53,865 nt of DNA from Corynebacterium sp. 122RC1 (GCF_024580955.1 NZ_JANIKD010000017.1:1-53865); one strand, 5' to 3'; counted from the first letter of the stretch, positions 34,329-45,302 are shown. Notes: generated from the letters alone by a model not told the origin. A program made the numbers and translations.

Positions 34329-34374
34329 GTGTTGGTGATGCGCCGCAACTGAGGCACACGCAGAAAGGGTCGCA

Positions 34375-34998
34375 ATGAATATTCAAGGGCTGCGGGTCAT
34401 GGGGATAGACCCAGGCCTCACGCGATGCGGCCTTTCCGTGGTGCAGGCAGGACGCGGCCGCCAAGTGATCCCCGTGGCGGTGGGAGTGGTGCGTACCGAA
34501 GTGGGCGGTGACCTGCCGGACAGGCTGTTGGACCTATCCAATGCGGTGAATGATTGGATGGATGAATATCGTCCGGATGTGGTGGCCATCGAGCGTATTT
34601 TCGAGCGCGGCAACGTTTCCACCGTGATGCACACCGCCCACGGCGTGGGCGTGCTGGTGCTCGCAGCCGCACAACGGGGAATCCCGGTGCACATGTATAC
34701 GCCGAGTGAAGTGAAGAAGGCGATCTCCGGCAACGGGCGGGCGGACAAGAAGCAAATGACCGCCATGATCACCAGGATCTTGGGCCTTGGTTCCCCGCCG
34801 AAGCCGGCGGATGCTGCCGACGCCCTCGCACTCGCCGTGTGCCACTGCTGGCGAGCCCCACTCATCCACACCCAAAAGATTGCCCACGATCAGGCGCAAC
34901 GCCAACAGGGCAAGCTCGGCAAAGCCAAACAGCAACTCCTGGCCGCAGAGAAAGAACAGCGCAAACTCCACTCCCAAACGTGGAACACTGGCTCGTAG
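34375..34998 (+). CDS. ruvC: Holliday junction resolvase RuvC
   Basis: Endonuclease that cuts four-way DNA junctions symmetrically. The 207 residues include the acidic active-site residues in [10 protein letters not shown] (Asp), VAIERIF (Glu) and the C-terminal [13 protein letters not shown] (Asp pair). About 35 extra C-terminal residues are Gln/Lys rich and probably disordered or DNA-binding. AAAGGG is 7 nt before the ATG. First gene of ruvCAB. Confidence 0.97.
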   Translation: MNIQGLRVMGIDPGLTRCGLSVVQAGRGRQVIPVAVGVVRTEVGGDLPDRLLDLSNAVNDWMDEYRPDVVAIERIFERGNVSTVMHTAHGVGVLVLAAAQRGIPVHMYTPSEVKKAISGNGRADKKQMTAMITRILGLGSPPKPADAADALALAVCHCWRAPLIHTQKIAHDQAQRQQGKLGKAKQQLLAAEKEQRKLHSQTWNTGS

Positions 34999-35044
34999 CC
35001 GGAGCTAGAACCCGATATTTGACCTGAGAAGAAATGGAATTGAC

Positions 35045-35668
35045 ATGATCGTCTCCCTGCGCGGAACGGTACAGGACATCGCCTTGGACCACACAGTCAT
35101 CGAATGCAATGGCGTGGGGTACGAGGTGCTGGCATCGCCAAATACCCTTGCACGGCTGCAGCGGGGCGAAGAGGCATTTGTGCTCACCACCATGGTTGTC
35201 CGCGAAGATTCCCAAACCTTGTTTGGGTTCCTGGATGCTGCTACCCGGTCAATGTTCAGTCTGTTGCAAACCGTTTCTGGCCTCGGCCCTCGTCTGGCCC
35301 TTGCCACCCAGGCGGTGTACAGCACGGAGGACATTGCCTCCTTGATCGCCGCTGGCGACGCGAAGGCGCTGCAGCGAGTGCCGGGTGTGGGAAAGCGCAC
35401 CGCAGAGCGCATGATTGTTGATCTGAAAGACAAGGTTGCACAGTATGCGGCCGAGCCAAATACCCCCCAAAGCGCTCCCCAGGGCGCTACGGTGGCTGTT
35501 CCCGGTTCTCCGCTGGTGCACGCGCAGGTGCTGGAGGCCCTGGTTGGGCTCGGGTTTGCTGAAAAGGTGGCGGTTCCGGCGCTTGAAGGGGTGTTGGCGG
35601 AGCAGCCAGATCTGAATACTTCAGCCGCGCTGCGCGCAACGCTCAGCGTGCTGGGCTCCGGGAAGTAA
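35045..35668 (+). CDS. ruvA: Holliday junction DNA helicase subunit RuvA
   Basis: Tetrameric junction-binding subunit of the RuvAB branch-migration complex, 207 residues: N-terminal OB fold (MIVSLRGTVQDIALDHTVIE), two helix-hairpin-helix motifs (LLQTVSGLGPRLALA and LQRVPGVGKRTAERMIVDLK) and a C-terminal domain III (VLEALVGLGFAEKVA) that contacts RuvB. It lies 46 nt after ruvC. Confidence 0.97.
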   Translation: MIVSLRGTVQDIALDHTVIECNGVGYEVLASPNTLARLQRGEEAFVLTTMVVREDSQTLFGFLDAATRSMFSLLQTVSGLGPRLALATQAVYSTEDIASLIAAGDAKALQRVPGVGKRTAERMIVDLKDKVAQYAAEPNTPQSAPQGATVAVPGSPLVHAQVLEALVGLGFAEKVAVPALEGVLAEQPDLNTSAALRATLSVLGSGK

Positions 35669-35722
35669 GCTGGTGTGCATGTTCGCGGAAGCGGAATTGT
35701 TTGAGCCATACAGGAGGCAGCG

Positions 35723-36847
35723 TTGAGCAACGTAGAAAAAACTGAGTTCCGCCTGCCTGAGCACCTGCGTGGCCAAAGTGGTAGCCAAAGTGGTGGCGGT
35801 GCTGGTACCGGTCAGGGCACGCCTTTGGGCCAAAACGATGCTATTTCCCCGAACCTACAGCCGCCAGACCAGGATGCGGAGACCACGCTGCGCCCGCGTA
35901 GCCTGGAGGAGTTCATCGGGCAGCCGAAGGTCCGTGATCAGCTCAACCTGGTGCTCGCCGGGGCGAAGCAGCGTGGTGTGACGCCAGACCATGTGTTGCT
36001 CTCGGGGCCTCCGGGTCTGGGGAAGACTACGCTCGCGATGATTATTGCCTATGAGCTGGGCACGAGTTTGCGCATGACTTCGGGCCCAGCGCTGGAGCGT
36101 GCGGGTGATCTTGCGGCTATGCTTTCCAATCTCATGGAAGGCGACGTGCTGTTCATTGATGAGATCCACCGGATGTCCAGGCCGGCGGAGGAAATGCTCT
36201 ATATGGCGATGGAGGATTTCCGCATTGATGTGATCGTCGGAAAGGGCCCCGGTGCCACCTCAATTCCGCTGGAGTTGGCTCCGTTTACCCTGGTAGGTGC
36301 GACCACCCGTTCGGGCATGCTCACCGGCCCCCTGCGTGACCGATTTGGCTTTACTGCGCAGATGGAGTTCTACAACACCGAGGATCTCACTGAGGTGGTC
36401 AGCCGTGCCGCCCGAATTTTGGGTGTGAGTATTGACCCTGATGCTGCCGTCGAAATTGCTTCACGCTCCCGTGGCACTCCGCGTATTGCCAACCGGTTGC
36501 TGCGCCGCGTGCGCGACTTTGCTGAAGTTCACGGCGGCGGCCACATCGACCTCGGTGCCGCCCGGGCGGCGCTCGTGGTCTTCGATGTGGATGAGATGGG
36601 CCTTGATCGCCTTGACCGGGCGGTTTTGGAAGTACTCATTAAAGGCCACGGTGGCGGACCCGTTGGTGTGAACACCTTGGCCGTTGCCGTGGGGGAGGAG
36701 CCTTCCACTGTGGCTGAAGTGTGCGAGCCGTACCTGGTTCGCGCTGGGATGATTGCCCGCACTCACCGTGGGCGCGTTGCCACGGCCGCCGCCTGGGAGC
36801 ACCTGGGGCTCACGCCGCCAGAAGGGACCATCGGTACGTTGATCTAG
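35723..36847 (+). CDS. ruvB: Holliday junction DNA helicase subunit RuvB
   Basis: AAA+ motor of branch migration, 374 residues. Walker [12 protein letters not shown], Walker [10 protein letters not shown], sensor GATTRSGML and the C-terminal winged-helix ([18 protein letters not shown]) are present. The N-terminal 40 residues form a Gly/Ser/Gln-rich extension. The start is TTG, supported by GGAGG 5 nt upstream. Confidence 0.97.
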   Translation: MSNVEKTEFRLPEHLRGQSGSQSGGGAGTGQGTPLGQNDAISPNLQPPDQDAETTLRPRSLEEFIGQPKVRDQLNLVLAGAKQRGVTPDHVLLSGPPGLGKTTLAMIIAYELGTSLRMTSGPALERAGDLAAMLSNLMEGDVLFIDEIHRMSRPAEEMLYMAMEDFRIDVIVGKGPGATSIPLELAPFTLVGATTRSGMLTGPLRDRFGFTAQMEFYNTEDLTEVVSRAARILGVSIDPDAAVEIASRSRGTPRIANRLLRRVRDFAEVHGGGHIDLGAARAALVVFDVDEMGLDRLDRAVLEVLIKGHGGGPVGVNTLAVAVGEEPSTVAEVCEPYLVRAGMIARTHRGRVATAAAWEHLGLTPPEGTIGTLI

Positions 36848-36891
36848 GTGGCGGATGCGGCTTCACGTCTTAACTGGCACACTGGTGAGCT

Positions 36892-37227
36892 ATGGAAAGT
36901 ATCTTTTTGCTCGTCATCCTGCTGGCCGTGTTGGTCTTGCCCTCCTTCTTGTTGCAGCGCCGCCAGAAGCGCCGCCTTGATGAGATTCGCGCCATTCAAG
37001 AAAGCGTGGCCCCAGGCGACAAGATTGTGACCACCGCCGGCCTGCACGCAACCGTACTGGCGGTCACTGGGGAAACCGTTACATTGGAGATCTCGCCCGG
37101 TGTGGTGTCTACCTGGGAGAAGTTCGCAGTGGTGCAAAACCTTTCACGCGCCAACGGCTCCGTGGCGGCAGCGGAAGAAGCACAGCCAGTAGAAGGCCGC
37201 CATCCAGAAAACAACGATCAGCCGTAA
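36892..37227 (+). CDS. yajC: Sec translocase accessory subunit YajC
   Basis: Small membrane protein of the SecDF-YajC complex. The 111 residues comprise one N-terminal membrane helix (IFLLVILLAVLVLPSFLL), a basic stretch (QRRQKRRLDEI) and a small beta domain (VAPGDKIVTTAGLHATVLAV). The start ATG is preceded only by GGTGAG; CACACT at 8 nt could make it leaderless. It follows ruvB by 44 nt and is separated from secD by a 366-nt gap with a terminator. Confidence 0.93.
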   Translation: MESIFLLVILLAVLVLPSFLLQRRQKRRLDEIRAIQESVAPGDKIVTTAGLHATVLAVTGETVTLEISPGVVSTWEKFAVVQNLSRANGSVAAAEEAQPVEGRHPENNDQP

Positions 37228-37282
37228 CATAAGCCTCTGGGCCGAGCATGATGATCGGCCCAACCTTGGAGGCTCACAAATC

Positions 37283-37325
37283 AGCACGGAACTGCGATCT
37301 AGGCGATCATGGTGCCGTGCTTTTT
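37283..37325 (+). terminator. intrinsic terminator after yajC
   Basis: AGCACGG (37283-37289) pairs with CCGTGCT (37315-37321) and runs into TTTTT. A stronger GC double stem at 37232-37274 precedes it. Confidence 0.75.
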
Positions 37326-37493
37326 GTTGCTCATTTCCTTTGCACTCCTGTCCGGTGATGGCTTTTCACCGGAATACTTTTCACTGGGCTGAGCAAAAGT
37401 AGCAAGAGTGCGGGCGTCATGAAGACTGTGTGAGTTCACGAGCTTTGAGCTTCATGCCGTACCATGTGCTTTTGTGTGTTTTTCCGCGCCGTC

Positions 37494-37523
37494 TTGCAAT
37501 GGAGCAAGGAGCGAAAATAGCGT
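37494..37523 (+). promoter_or_regulatory. secD promoter
   Basis: TTGCAA (37494-37499), 18-nt spacer, TAGCGT (37518-37523), about 65 nt before the secD start. Confidence 0.55.
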
Positions 37524-37593
37524 TTGTGGCGCGGGTACATCCCTGCAGGATTTCCCTGCGGGACATGTTGTTCATTTGTAAGGAGAAACTGCA

Positions 37594-39447
37594 TTGTCTT
37601 CGAAGCCGAAGAATGCGAGTTCACAGTGGAAGGGCTGGCCAAAAAGGGCATTAGCCCTGTTTTTCGCCATTCTGGCGCTGGTGTATGCGCTCGTCTTGCT
37701 CACAGGTGACCGCAGTCTCACCCCGCGCCTGGGTATTGATCTCCAAGGTGGCACAAGGGTGACGCTCGTTCCCCAGGGGCAGAACCCAACTGAGGAGCAG
37801 CTCGCGCAAGCCCGCCTGATCCTGGAGAACCGTGTCAATGGCATGGGTGTCTCCGGCGCCGACGTGGTGGTAGACGGCAACACGCTGGTGATCACCGTCC
37901 CAGGTGAAGATACTTCTCAGGCCCGAGCGCTCGGCCAAACTTCCCAGTTGCTCTTCCGTCCGGTTTCCGCTCCCGGGCAGGCTGACCTCACCAACCTCAT
38001 GGATGAGCTGGAATCCATGGCAAACCGCTGGGTCGAGGTGGGCGCTCTGACGCCCGACGAGGCCAACGCTGCCCTCACCCTCACCACCACCCAGCTCAAC
38101 TCGGCAAACGGCACCACCGACGAAGCCCCAACCGTCAGTGCCAAGGCCCCCACGGAACCACGCAACTCCATTGAGGCTGAGGAACTGCGCACCAAACGCT
38201 TGGAGGTGCTCAAGGAAGATCGGCAGTCTACCGACGGCACCACCCAGATCGCAGCCACATCGCTGATGCAGTGCACTTCCGATCAGCCCGACCCATTGCA
38301 GGGTACCGATGATCCTCGTCTGCCGCTGGTCACCTGTGACCCTTCGATGGGGCAGAGCTATGTACTCGCCCCAGCGCCGCTGCTGCTCGGCCAAACCGAT
38401 GAGGAAAACGGCACCCGATTGACGGGCAATGAAATTGATTCCAATCGCCCGATTACCGGTGGCCTCAACCCAACCACCGGCCAGATGGAGATTAGCTTCT
38501 CTTTCAAGTCTGACGGCGGAGACCAGGGCGCTGCTACCTGGGCAGACCTCACCACCACCTACCTGGGGCAGCAGATTGCGATCACCCTCGACTCTCAGGT
38601 GATCTCCGCGCCTGTTATCCAGGCGGCAACTCCCGTGGGCTCGGCAACCTCGATCACGGGTGACTTCACCCAAACTGAGGCCCAAGAGCTGGCCAACAAC
38701 CTGAAGTACGGTGCGCTGCCACTCAGCTTTGCTGGTGAAAATGGCGAGTCCGGTGGTACCACCACCACGGTTCCCGCCTCCCTGGGTATCGCCTCCCTGG
38801 AAGCGGGCCTCATCGCCGGCCTGGTGGGCTTCATCTTGGTAGCCGTGTTCTCTCTGGTGAACTACCGCTTCTTCGGCGTGATCTCGCTCGTGTCTCTGGT
38901 GCTATCCTTCGCGCTGGTGTACGGCATGATTGTGCTGCTTGGCCGCGCGATTGGCTACTCGCTAGACCTCGCGGGTATCGCTGGTTTAATCATCGGTATC
39001 GGCACCACCGCAGACTCCTTCGTGGTGCTCTACGAACGCATCAAGGATGAAGTGCGTGACGGCAGAACCTTCCGTTCGGCGGTGCCGCGTGGATGGGATC
39101 GAGCAAAGCAAACCATCGTGACCGGTAATGCTGTCACCCTGATTGGTGCAGTGATCATCTACTTCCTGGCAGTTGGTGACGTCAAGGGATTTGCTTTCAC
39201 CCTGGGCATCACCACCGTTTTTGACCTTGTTGTGACCTTCCTGGTCACCGCACCACTGGTGGTGCTTGCCTCCAGGAAGCCATGGACTGCAAAGCCAAGC
39301 GCAAATGGTATGGGTCGAGTGTTCAAACTGGCTCAGGAGCGCCGGGCAGCGCGCGAGGTAGCTACCGCTGCGGCAGCTACAACCAGCGCGCCAAGCAACG
39401 CACACCCAGCAACCATCGTAAGCACCAACGTAAGCACAGAAAACTAG
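37594..39447 (+). CDS. secD: protein translocase subunit SecD
   Basis: Proton-motive-force-driven helper of Sec export, 617 residues. Features are one N-terminal membrane helix, the LGIDLQGGTRVTL motif, a large external P1 domain (about residues 60-390) with a long Thr/Ala/Glu-rich stretch, then five membrane helices from about residue 395 including the RND-type GLIIGIGTTADSFVVLYERI segment. TTG start with AAGGAG 9 nt upstream. It is 10 nt upstream of secF. Confidence 0.96.
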   Translation: MSSKPKNASSQWKGWPKRALALFFAILALVYALVLLTGDRSLTPRLGIDLQGGTRVTLVPQGQNPTEEQLAQARLILENRVNGMGVSGADVVVDGNTLVITVPGEDTSQARALGQTSQLLFRPVSAPGQADLTNLMDELESMANRWVEVGALTPDEANAALTLTTTQLNSANGTTDEAPTVSAKAPTEPRNSIEAEELRTKRLEVLKEDRQSTDGTTQIAATSLMQCTSDQPDPLQGTDDPRLPLVTCDPSMGQSYVLAPAPLLLGQTDEENGTRLTGNEIDSNRPITGGLNPTTGQMEISFSFKSDGGDQGAATWADLTTTYLGQQIAITLDSQVISAPVIQAATPVGSATSITGDFTQTEAQELANNLKYGALPLSFAGENGESGGTTTTVPASLGIASLEAGLIAGLVGFILVAVFSLVNYRFFGVISLVSLVLSFALVYGMIVLLGRAIGYSLDLAGIAGLIIGIGTTADSFVVLYERIKDEVRDGRTFRSAVPRGWDRAKQTIVTGNAVTLIGAVIIYFLAVGDVKGFAFTLGITTVFDLVVTFLVTAPLVVLASRKPWTAKPSANGMGRVFKLAQERRAAREVATAAAATTSAPSNAHPATIVSTNVSTEN

Positions 39448-39457
39448 GAGTAACGCA

Positions 39458-40579
39458 ATGAGCAAGAAAGGTTTTCTGGAAAATCTCTACACCGGTGCCG
39501 GTGGCATTGACTTCGTATCTCGCCGCCGCACCTGGTACTGGGCTACCGCCGCAATCATGGCGGTGTGCATTCTGGGTATTGTGATTCGTGGCTTCACGCT
39601 GGGCATTGACTTTGTGGGTGGCACCAAGCTGAACATGCCCGCTGCAAATCTGGAAACCACAGCGGTTGCCCAAACCTTTGAGGAAGCAACCGGTGTGGTC
39701 CCCGAGCAGGTGCAGATTGTGGGTTCCGGCGATACCCGAGTGCTGGAAATCAACTCTGAGCGGTTGAGCGAGGATCAGATCGCCCAGGCCCGGCAAGCGC
39801 TCTACGAGGAGTACCAGCCACTCGACGTCAATGGGGAGCCAAGCCCAGACGCCGTGGGTGATTCAACTGTGTCCGAGTCCTGGGGTTCCACCATTACTCA
39901 GCGCATGTTGATCTCCATGGCGGTCTTCCTTGCGGCGGTGTTCGTCTACATCACGGTGCGCCTCGAGCGAGAGATGGCCATTGCGGCAATTGCTGCGTTG
40001 GTCGTGGACATCGTGGTCATCGGCGGCATCTACGCGATCTTTGGCCTTGAGGTCACCCCAGCAACCGTGATCGGTCTGCTCACGGTTCTGGCCTTCTCCC
40101 TCTATGACACAGTGATTGTGTTTGATAAGGTCCGCGAAAACACCGCGGGCTATTTGGGCAATCTCAGAACAACCTATGCCCAACATGCCAACCTTGCGGT
40201 AAACCAGACCGTGATGCGTTCCATCTCCACTACCGTGATCTCTGCATTGCCAATCGTGGCACTCATGGTGATCGCGGTGTGGCTCATGGGGGTGGGTACG
40301 CTGAAGGACCTCGCGGTGATCCAGCTCATCGGCGTGATCGAAGGCACCTTGTCTTCCGTGCTGTTGGCCACCCCAATGCTGGTCAGCTTGAAGAACCGCA
40401 CCAAGGAAACCCGTGAGCACAATGCAAAGGTTGCGGCGGCGCTTGCTGGGGAGGCACAGCCTGTGCAGGAAACCGCATCCCAAACGGTGAAGCGTTCCGT
40501 GGTGTCGCCTGCCACCCGCACGGTGAATTCAACCGGAGAGACTGCCGGCGCATCCTGGCGCCCTGACCGTCCGTCTTAG
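39458..40579 (+). CDS. secF: protein translocase subunit SecF
   Basis: Partner of SecD, 373 residues, six membrane helices. LGIDFVGGTKL corresponds to the SecF IDFxGGT motif, and LLTVLAFSLYDTVIVFDKVREN is the membrane RND signature. The C-terminal 50 residues are cytoplasmic and polar. AGGAGT precedes the ATG. A strong terminator follows, separating secDF from dciAE. Confidence 0.96.
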   Translation: MSKKGFLENLYTGAGGIDFVSRRRTWYWATAAIMAVCILGIVIRGFTLGIDFVGGTKLNMPAANLETTAVAQTFEEATGVVPEQVQIVGSGDTRVLEINSERLSEDQIAQARQALYEEYQPLDVNGEPSPDAVGDSTVSESWGSTITQRMLISMAVFLAAVFVYITVRLEREMAIAAIAALVVDIVVIGGIYAIFGLEVTPATVIGLLTVLAFSLYDTVIVFDKVRENTAGYLGNLRTTYAQHANLAVNQTVMRSISTTVISALPIVALMVIAVWLMGVGTLKDLAVIQLIGVIEGTLSSVLLATPMLVSLKNRTKETREHNAKVAAALAGEAQPVQETASQTVKRSVVSPATRTVNSTGETAGASWRPDRPS

Positions 40580-40623
40580 GCCACGCGGTCCTAGAACCGG
40601 TTCACAGCTCAGCCGGAGCTGTT

Positions 40624-40657
40624 GCCCCGATCCTTACTCTTGGGATTGGGGCTTTTT
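40624..40657 (+). terminator. intrinsic terminator after secF
   Basis: GCCCCGATCC (40624-40633) pairs with GGATTGGGGC (40643-40652), followed by TTTTT. A smaller CAGCTC/GAGCTG hairpin (40605-40621) lies before it. Confidence 0.85.
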
Positions 40658-40745
40658 CTTAATGGCGGCTTATAATTTCTGCAGGCTGTGTGCGGTATCC
40701 CCGCACCGTGTTTCTGCCTGTCTCGCTAAACCACTGGAGGTAGTG

Positions 40746-42368
40746 TTGCCCTTTACCCATGGGAAGAAGCGCGCTCATGCGCTATGCGCCGTAACGGTAG
40801 CGGTGGGCGTGTTTGCAACTGCTTGTGGGATGGGCTCCCAACAGGAGCAAGCACAAAAGACGGACCACTTCACCTACGTCAGCGATAGCGCCCTAAGTAC
40901 CACCAACGCGGGAACCAATGAGGGGTCAGCGAGTAACGCCCAGGTAATCGCCGGGCGCTTGTACCCAGGGACCTATGTGTTGGGGCCCAAAGGGCAGTTG
41001 ATCCCCAACACTGACTTAGCGGAAACCAGCGTGCTTCCCGCAAGCGAGCCGCAGGTGGTCTATCGCATCAACCCTGAGGCCAAATACTCAGATGGTCAGC
41101 CAGTGACCTGCGATTCTTTTCTCTTGGCGGTCACCGCAGGGAAGCATCCGCAGTTGTTTGATGCCCACTTGCCCATGATGGAACAGATCAGCCGCGTGGA
41201 ATGTCCAGCGGGCACGCGTACCGCTACCGTTACCTTCAAACCCGGTTTCGGTGAGCGCTGGCGCCAACTGTTCGGCCCTGGTGTGCTGCTGCCTACGCAC
41301 GCTGTGGCGGCCAAACTCGGGATGAGCTTGGAAGAGCTCAACACCACGCTGAAGTCCGGTGATGAAGCCGTGCTCGAGCCAATCGCTCAGGTGTGGCGCG
41401 AGGGCTTCAACCTGACTTCCTTCGACCCGCAACTTCAGGTTTCCTACGGCCCGTTCAAGATTGTGTCCGTGGGGGAGCAGGGTGAAGTGGTACTGGAAAG
41501 GAATGACCTTTTCAACGGCGGTGCTGCACCTCTGAGTCACGTCGAAATGTGGCCTCGCACGGCAGACTTGAAGGCGCTGCGCGAGTCCGGTGACCTACGG
41601 GTGGTGGATACGGAATCCGCGGTGGACCTTTCTTGGTTGGACCGGGATAATCCAGAGAATCCTTTTGCCGTTGAGCTCATCTCCGGCATCCTCACCGAGC
41701 AGTTAGTCCTCGGGTCATCCGGGCTGTTCTATGACGAGGAGGCGCGCCGACAGTTCGCCGCATGTGTAGACCAACACACTGTGGCCGCGGAATCCTCCCG
41801 CATTTCGGGCGTCAAGGTGGAGCCCCTCTTTGCCCGCACGGTGCGCAGCGGCGATCCAGCGGTGGCACAAATGGGTGACATCATCGAGCCGCACCGCCAC
41901 ACAAACATGGACTACGCCAGGGGTCTCGCAGGACAAACCGTGAGGATCGGCTATGAGGCTCCCGACGCACGCAAGGCAGCCATGGTGGAGGCGATCCGGG
42001 TGTCCTGCGAGCAGGCGGGAATCACGGTGGTGGACGTTTCTGAGCAAGCCCACACCTTTGGTGATTTGAGCCGCACGTACATCTCCGAATGGGGGTACGA
42101 AACCTATGCTGAGGGCAGCGCAGATGCGATTTTGCAGGCGATTGACCCTATGGCAGAATTCCCAGAAATTGCTACTCCCAGCACAAACTTGGAAGCCGCG
42201 CGAAATGCAGAGCGGGATTCCTGGCAGCGAGTGAACACCATCCCACTGGCTGCCCAGCCCCGTGTCTATGTGACGCACCGCGCCGTAGGTAACGTTGTGA
42301 GTAATACAGATCTTTCCGGCATCGGTTGGAACATGGGCCGCTGGCGTGACGCAACAGAAAGTGAGTAG
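40746..42368 (+). CDS. dciAE: family 5 extracellular solute-binding lipoprotein (DciAE-like)
   Basis: A 540-residue lipoprotein of the oligo/dipeptide-binding (SBP_bac_5) family: signal peptide ending in a lipobox (FATAC, Cys about residue 27), [18 protein letters not shown] in lobe [22 protein letters not shown], and a C-terminal WGYETYAEG...IGWNMGRWR part. No permease or ATPase genes are adjacent, so its partner is elsewhere or it has another role. The name follows the secF-dciAE-apt-rel order known from C. glutamicum; mycobacteria have the lipoprotein Rv2585c here. TTG start with GGAGG 5 nt upstream (a GTG one codon earlier is possible). Confidence 0.85.
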   Translation: MPFTHGKKRAHALCAVTVAVGVFATACGMGSQQEQAQKTDHFTYVSDSALSTTNAGTNEGSASNAQVIAGRLYPGTYVLGPKGQLIPNTDLAETSVLPASEPQVVYRINPEAKYSDGQPVTCDSFLLAVTAGKHPQLFDAHLPMMEQISRVECPAGTRTATVTFKPGFGERWRQLFGPGVLLPTHAVAAKLGMSLEELNTTLKSGDEAVLEPIAQVWREGFNLTSFDPQLQVSYGPFKIVSVGEQGEVVLERNDLFNGGAAPLSHVEMWPRTADLKALRESGDLRVVDTESAVDLSWLDRDNPENPFAVELISGILTEQLVLGSSGLFYDEEARRQFAACVDQHTVAAESSRISGVKVEPLFARTVRSGDPAVAQMGDIIEPHRHTNMDYARGLAGQTVRIGYEAPDARKAAMVEAIRVSCEQAGITVVDVSEQAHTFGDLSRTYISEWGYETYAEGSADAILQAIDPMAEFPEIATPSTNLEAARNAERDSWQRVNTIPLAAQPRVYVTHRAVGNVVSNTDLSGIGWNMGRWRDATESE

Positions 42369-42375
42369 GCCAAGG

Positions 42376-42912
42376 ATGTACCAGAGCGCACAGGAAGCAA
42401 TCGCTGCACGTACGCGATTCGTCCCTGATTTTCCGGAGGCAGGTGTGGTTTTTGAGGACCTCACACCCGTGCTCGCGGACCCCGCCGCGTTTCGGCTCGT
42501 GGTGGATGCGCTGTGCGCGTCGTTAGAGCCCTACTCCCCGGATTTGATCGGTGGTCTGGATGCGCGCGGATTTTTGCTGGGCTCCGCGGTGGCGTACTGC
42601 TGTGACACTGGAATCCTTGCGATCCGCAAGAAGGGGAAGCTGCCGCCGCCAGTGCACACGCAGGAGTATGACCTGGAGTATGGCAGCGCCGCGCTCGAAC
42701 TGCCTGCAGAAGGCCTGGAGTTGCAAGGCAAGCGTGTGGTGCTCGTTGATGATGTGCTGGCTACTGGCGGTACGTTGAATGCTGCGCGCCAGCTCATTGA
42801 CGCGTGTGGCGGTGAAGTTGTGGCCTGCGCCGTGGTGCTGGAGGTCAAAGGCCTCGGTGGGCGGGAAAACCTTGAGGGGATCCCGCTCGTGGTGGTCAAT
42901 CAGCAACAGTAA
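42376..42912 (+). CDS. apt: adenine phosphoribosyltransferase
   Basis: Salvages adenine to AMP with PRPP. The 178 residues contain [18 protein letters not shown], the [11 protein letters not shown] loop, [10 protein letters not shown] and the PRPP-binding [14 protein letters not shown] motif. The start is uncertain: ATG 42376 has AGTAGG 6 nt upstream; GTG 42361 or 42346 would overlap the end of dciAE. It lies directly upstream of rel, a conserved pairing. Confidence 0.94.
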   Translation: MYQSAQEAIAARTRFVPDFPEAGVVFEDLTPVLADPAAFRLVVDALCASLEPYSPDLIGGLDARGFLLGSAVAYCCDTGILAIRKKGKLPPPVHTQEYDLEYGSAALELPAEGLELQGKRVVLVDDVLATGGTLNAARQLIDACGGEVVACAVVLEVKGLGGRENLEGIPLVVVNQQQ

Positions 42913-42976
42913 AACAGTGGTGCGCGGTTGGGCACACTCCACACTGGTGTGAGGGATAGCGAGGGAAGGCCAAGAA

Positions 42977-45259
42977 ATGACTGGTGAGAAGCGTCCAGCA
43001 AAGCAGAGCAATTCTGTGTTGAGCATGTCTGCAAGGCTTGCGCGCAGCCTGACCGGCAGCCGAGTACGCATTGACCCTGTGCTCGAACCGCTGCTCAGCA
43101 TTCACCGGGAGTTTCACCCCAAGGCGAGCGCTGAGTTGTTGTCCCGCGCATACGCCACCGCCGAGCGCCTTCATGAGGGTGTGTTCCGGAAATCTGGGGA
43201 GCCGTACATCACCCACCCGCTGGCCGTGGCAACCATCGCTGCGGAGATCGGCATGGACACCACCACGTTGGTAGCCGCGCTGCTGCACGACACGGTGGAG
43301 GACACCGAATACTCGCTGGATGACCTCACCGAGGACTTCGGCGCGGAGGTTGCCCGCCTGGTGGACGGTGTAACCAAGCTGGACAAAGTGGCGCTCGGTG
43401 CTGCGGCTGAGGCGGAGACGATCCGCAAGATGATCGTGGCCATGGCCCAGGATCCCCGGGTTTTGGTAATCAAGGTTGCAGACCGCCTGCACAACATGCG
43501 CACCATGCGTTTCCTCCCGCCAGAGAAGCAGGCCAAGAAGGCTCGCCAGACGCTGGAGGTGATCGCGCCGCTGGCACACCGCCTCGGTATGGCAAACGTG
43601 AAGTGGGAGCTGGAGGATCTCTCCTTTGCCATCCTCTACCCAAAGAAGTACGAGGAAGTGGTGCGCCTGGTTGCAGACCGCGCGCCTTCCAGGGACCGCT
43701 ACCTTAAAGAAATCACCTCGCAGCTTCAGGCGGCACTGAAAGAAAACCACATCGAGGCCGATGTCATGGGCCGACCAAAGCATTACTGGTCCATCTACCA
43801 AAAGATGATCGTGCGCGGCAAAGACTTTGATGAGATCTTTGACCTGGTGGGAATCCGCATCCTGGTGGACAATGTGAACAATTGTTACGCCGCGATCGGC
43901 GTTGTGCACTCCATGTTCAATGCGATGCCCGGCCGCTTCAAGGACTACATTTCCGCCCCGAAGTTCGGCGTGTATCAGTCTTTGCACACCACGGTGATGG
44001 GGGACGCCGGCAAGCCGCTGGAAGTCCAGGTGCGTACCCATGAGATGCACTACAACGCGGAGTTTGGCATCGCGGCGCACTGGCGCTACAAGGAAACCAA
44101 GGGCAACCATGGTTCTGAGCAGGCTGAAGTAGACCAGATGGCGTGGATGCGCCAACTGCTGGACTGGCAGAAGGAAGCTGCTGATCCGAACGAGTTCCTC
44201 GACTCTCTGCGCTACGACCTCACCTCACAGCAGATCTTTGTGTTCACCCCGAAGGGTGACGTAGTGAATCTGCCCGTGGATGCCACCCCATTGGACTTCG
44301 CCTACGCCGTGCACACCGAGGTGGGCCACCGCTGTATCGGCGCGAAGGTAAACGGCAAGCTCGTTGCCCTGGAATCCAAGTTGAAGTCTGGGGACAAGGT
44401 GGAGATCTTCACCTCCAAAGACCCCAACGCGGGCCCAAGCCGAGACTGGCAGGACTTCGTGGTGTCCCCGCGCGCAAAGGCGAAAATCCGCCAGTGGTTT
44501 GCCAAGGAGCGCCGCGAGGAATACTTGGAGGCGGGCCGCGATGCCCTGGCCGCTGAGGTGCAGCGCGGCGGGTTGCCCATGCACAGGCTGTTCACGGCGC
44601 AGTCCATGAAGGCCGTGGCAACCGAGCTGCACTACCCAGACATCGATGCGCTTTACACCGCCATTGGCTCCGGTTCGGTGTCTGCCCACCACGTGGCCTC
44701 GCGCCTCATGGCCGCCTTCGGTGATGCTGACGAAGCCGAAGACACCCTGGTTTCCCGCACACCGTTCAGCGAGTTGGTCAACAAGAAGGCCTTGACCTCT
44801 GATTCCAACGGGATTCTCGTGGAGGGCAGCCCAGACGTTATGGCAAAACTGGCCAAGTGCTGTATGCCTGTGCCTGGGGATGAGATCTTTGGGTTTGTCA
44901 CCCGCGGCGGCGGCGTCTCGGTCCACCGCACGGACTGCACCAACTCGGAAAAGCTCAAGCAAGAGCCCGCGCGCCTCATCCAGGTTGCTTGGGCCGCAGA
45001 AGGCACGGGTAGCGCATTCGCCGCCACGCTGCAGCTCGAGGCACTCGACCGCGACGGCCTGCTCATGGAACTCACCAGGGTGGTCAATGAGCAGCGCGTG
45101 CAGGTTGTGGCCATGAACTCACACACTTCCGACGATCACGTTGCAACCGTACGGTTTACCTTCTCCGTATCTGACACCAAACAACTGGGCTCTCTCATGA
45201 CCCAACTGCGCAACATTGAAGGGGTGTTTGACGTCTACCGTGTGACCAGCGGCGGATAA
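42977..45259 (+). CDS. rel: bifunctional (p)ppGpp synthetase/hydrolase
   Basis: Stringent response enzyme, 760 residues. In order: HD hydrolase domain ([24 protein letters not shown] region near residue 75, [14 protein letters not shown]), synthetase domain ([32 protein letters not shown]), TGS domain ([20 protein letters not shown], about 415), a zinc-finger-like [20 protein letters not shown] segment and a C-terminal ACT domain ([20 protein letters not shown]). Both catalytic halves look intact. GGGAAGG lies 8 nt before the ATG. Confidence 0.97.
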   Translation: MTGEKRPAKQSNSVLSMSARLARSLTGSRVRIDPVLEPLLSIHREFHPKASAELLSRAYATAERLHEGVFRKSGEPYITHPLAVATIAAEIGMDTTTLVAALLHDTVEDTEYSLDDLTEDFGAEVARLVDGVTKLDKVALGAAAEAETIRKMIVAMAQDPRVLVIKVADRLHNMRTMRFLPPEKQAKKARQTLEVIAPLAHRLGMANVKWELEDLSFAILYPKKYEEVVRLVADRAPSRDRYLKEITSQLQAALKENHIEADVMGRPKHYWSIYQKMIVRGKDFDEIFDLVGIRILVDNVNNCYAAIGVVHSMFNAMPGRFKDYISAPKFGVYQSLHTTVMGDAGKPLEVQVRTHEMHYNAEFGIAAHWRYKETKGNHGSEQAEVDQMAWMRQLLDWQKEAADPNEFLDSLRYDLTSQQIFVFTPKGDVVNLPVDATPLDFAYAVHTEVGHRCIGAKVNGKLVALESKLKSGDKVEIFTSKDPNAGPSRDWQDFVVSPRAKAKIRQWFAKERREEYLEAGRDALAAEVQRGGLPMHRLFTAQSMKAVATELHYPDIDALYTAIGSGSVSAHHVASRLMAAFGDADEAEDTLVSRTPFSELVNKKALTSDSNGILVEGSPDVMAKLAKCCMPVPGDEIFGFVTRGGGVSVHRTDCTNSEKLKQEPARLIQVAWAAEGTGSAFAATLQLEALDRDGLLMELTRVVNEQRVQVVAMNSHTSDDHVATVRFTFSVSDTKQLGSLMTQLRNIEGVFDVYRVTSGG

Positions 45260-45302
45260 TCCCACCCGAAGATGCCGGGAGCTTGAGAACGAGCAAAGCA
45301 AA

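Larger units (their letters stand above)
37228..37593 (+). other. 366-nt yajC-secD gap with tandem hairpins
   Basis: In order: a double-stem hairpin (37232-37274), an intrinsic terminator (37283-37325), a third hairpin TCCGGTGA/TCACCGGA (37351-37358, 37366-37373), a secD promoter (37494-37523) and an imperfect hairpin (about 37547-37577) just before the secD ribosome binding site. No coding frame is convincing. Confidence 0.65.

Noticed and set aside
34300..34330. LexA (SOS) box upstream of ruvC
   Set aside because: TTCGCATATGTGTGC only loosely resembles the actinobacterial SOS box; too many mismatches to support.
42896..44155. 419-codon minus-strand frame opposite rel
   Set aside because: Antisense shadow of the rel gene; no family resemblance.
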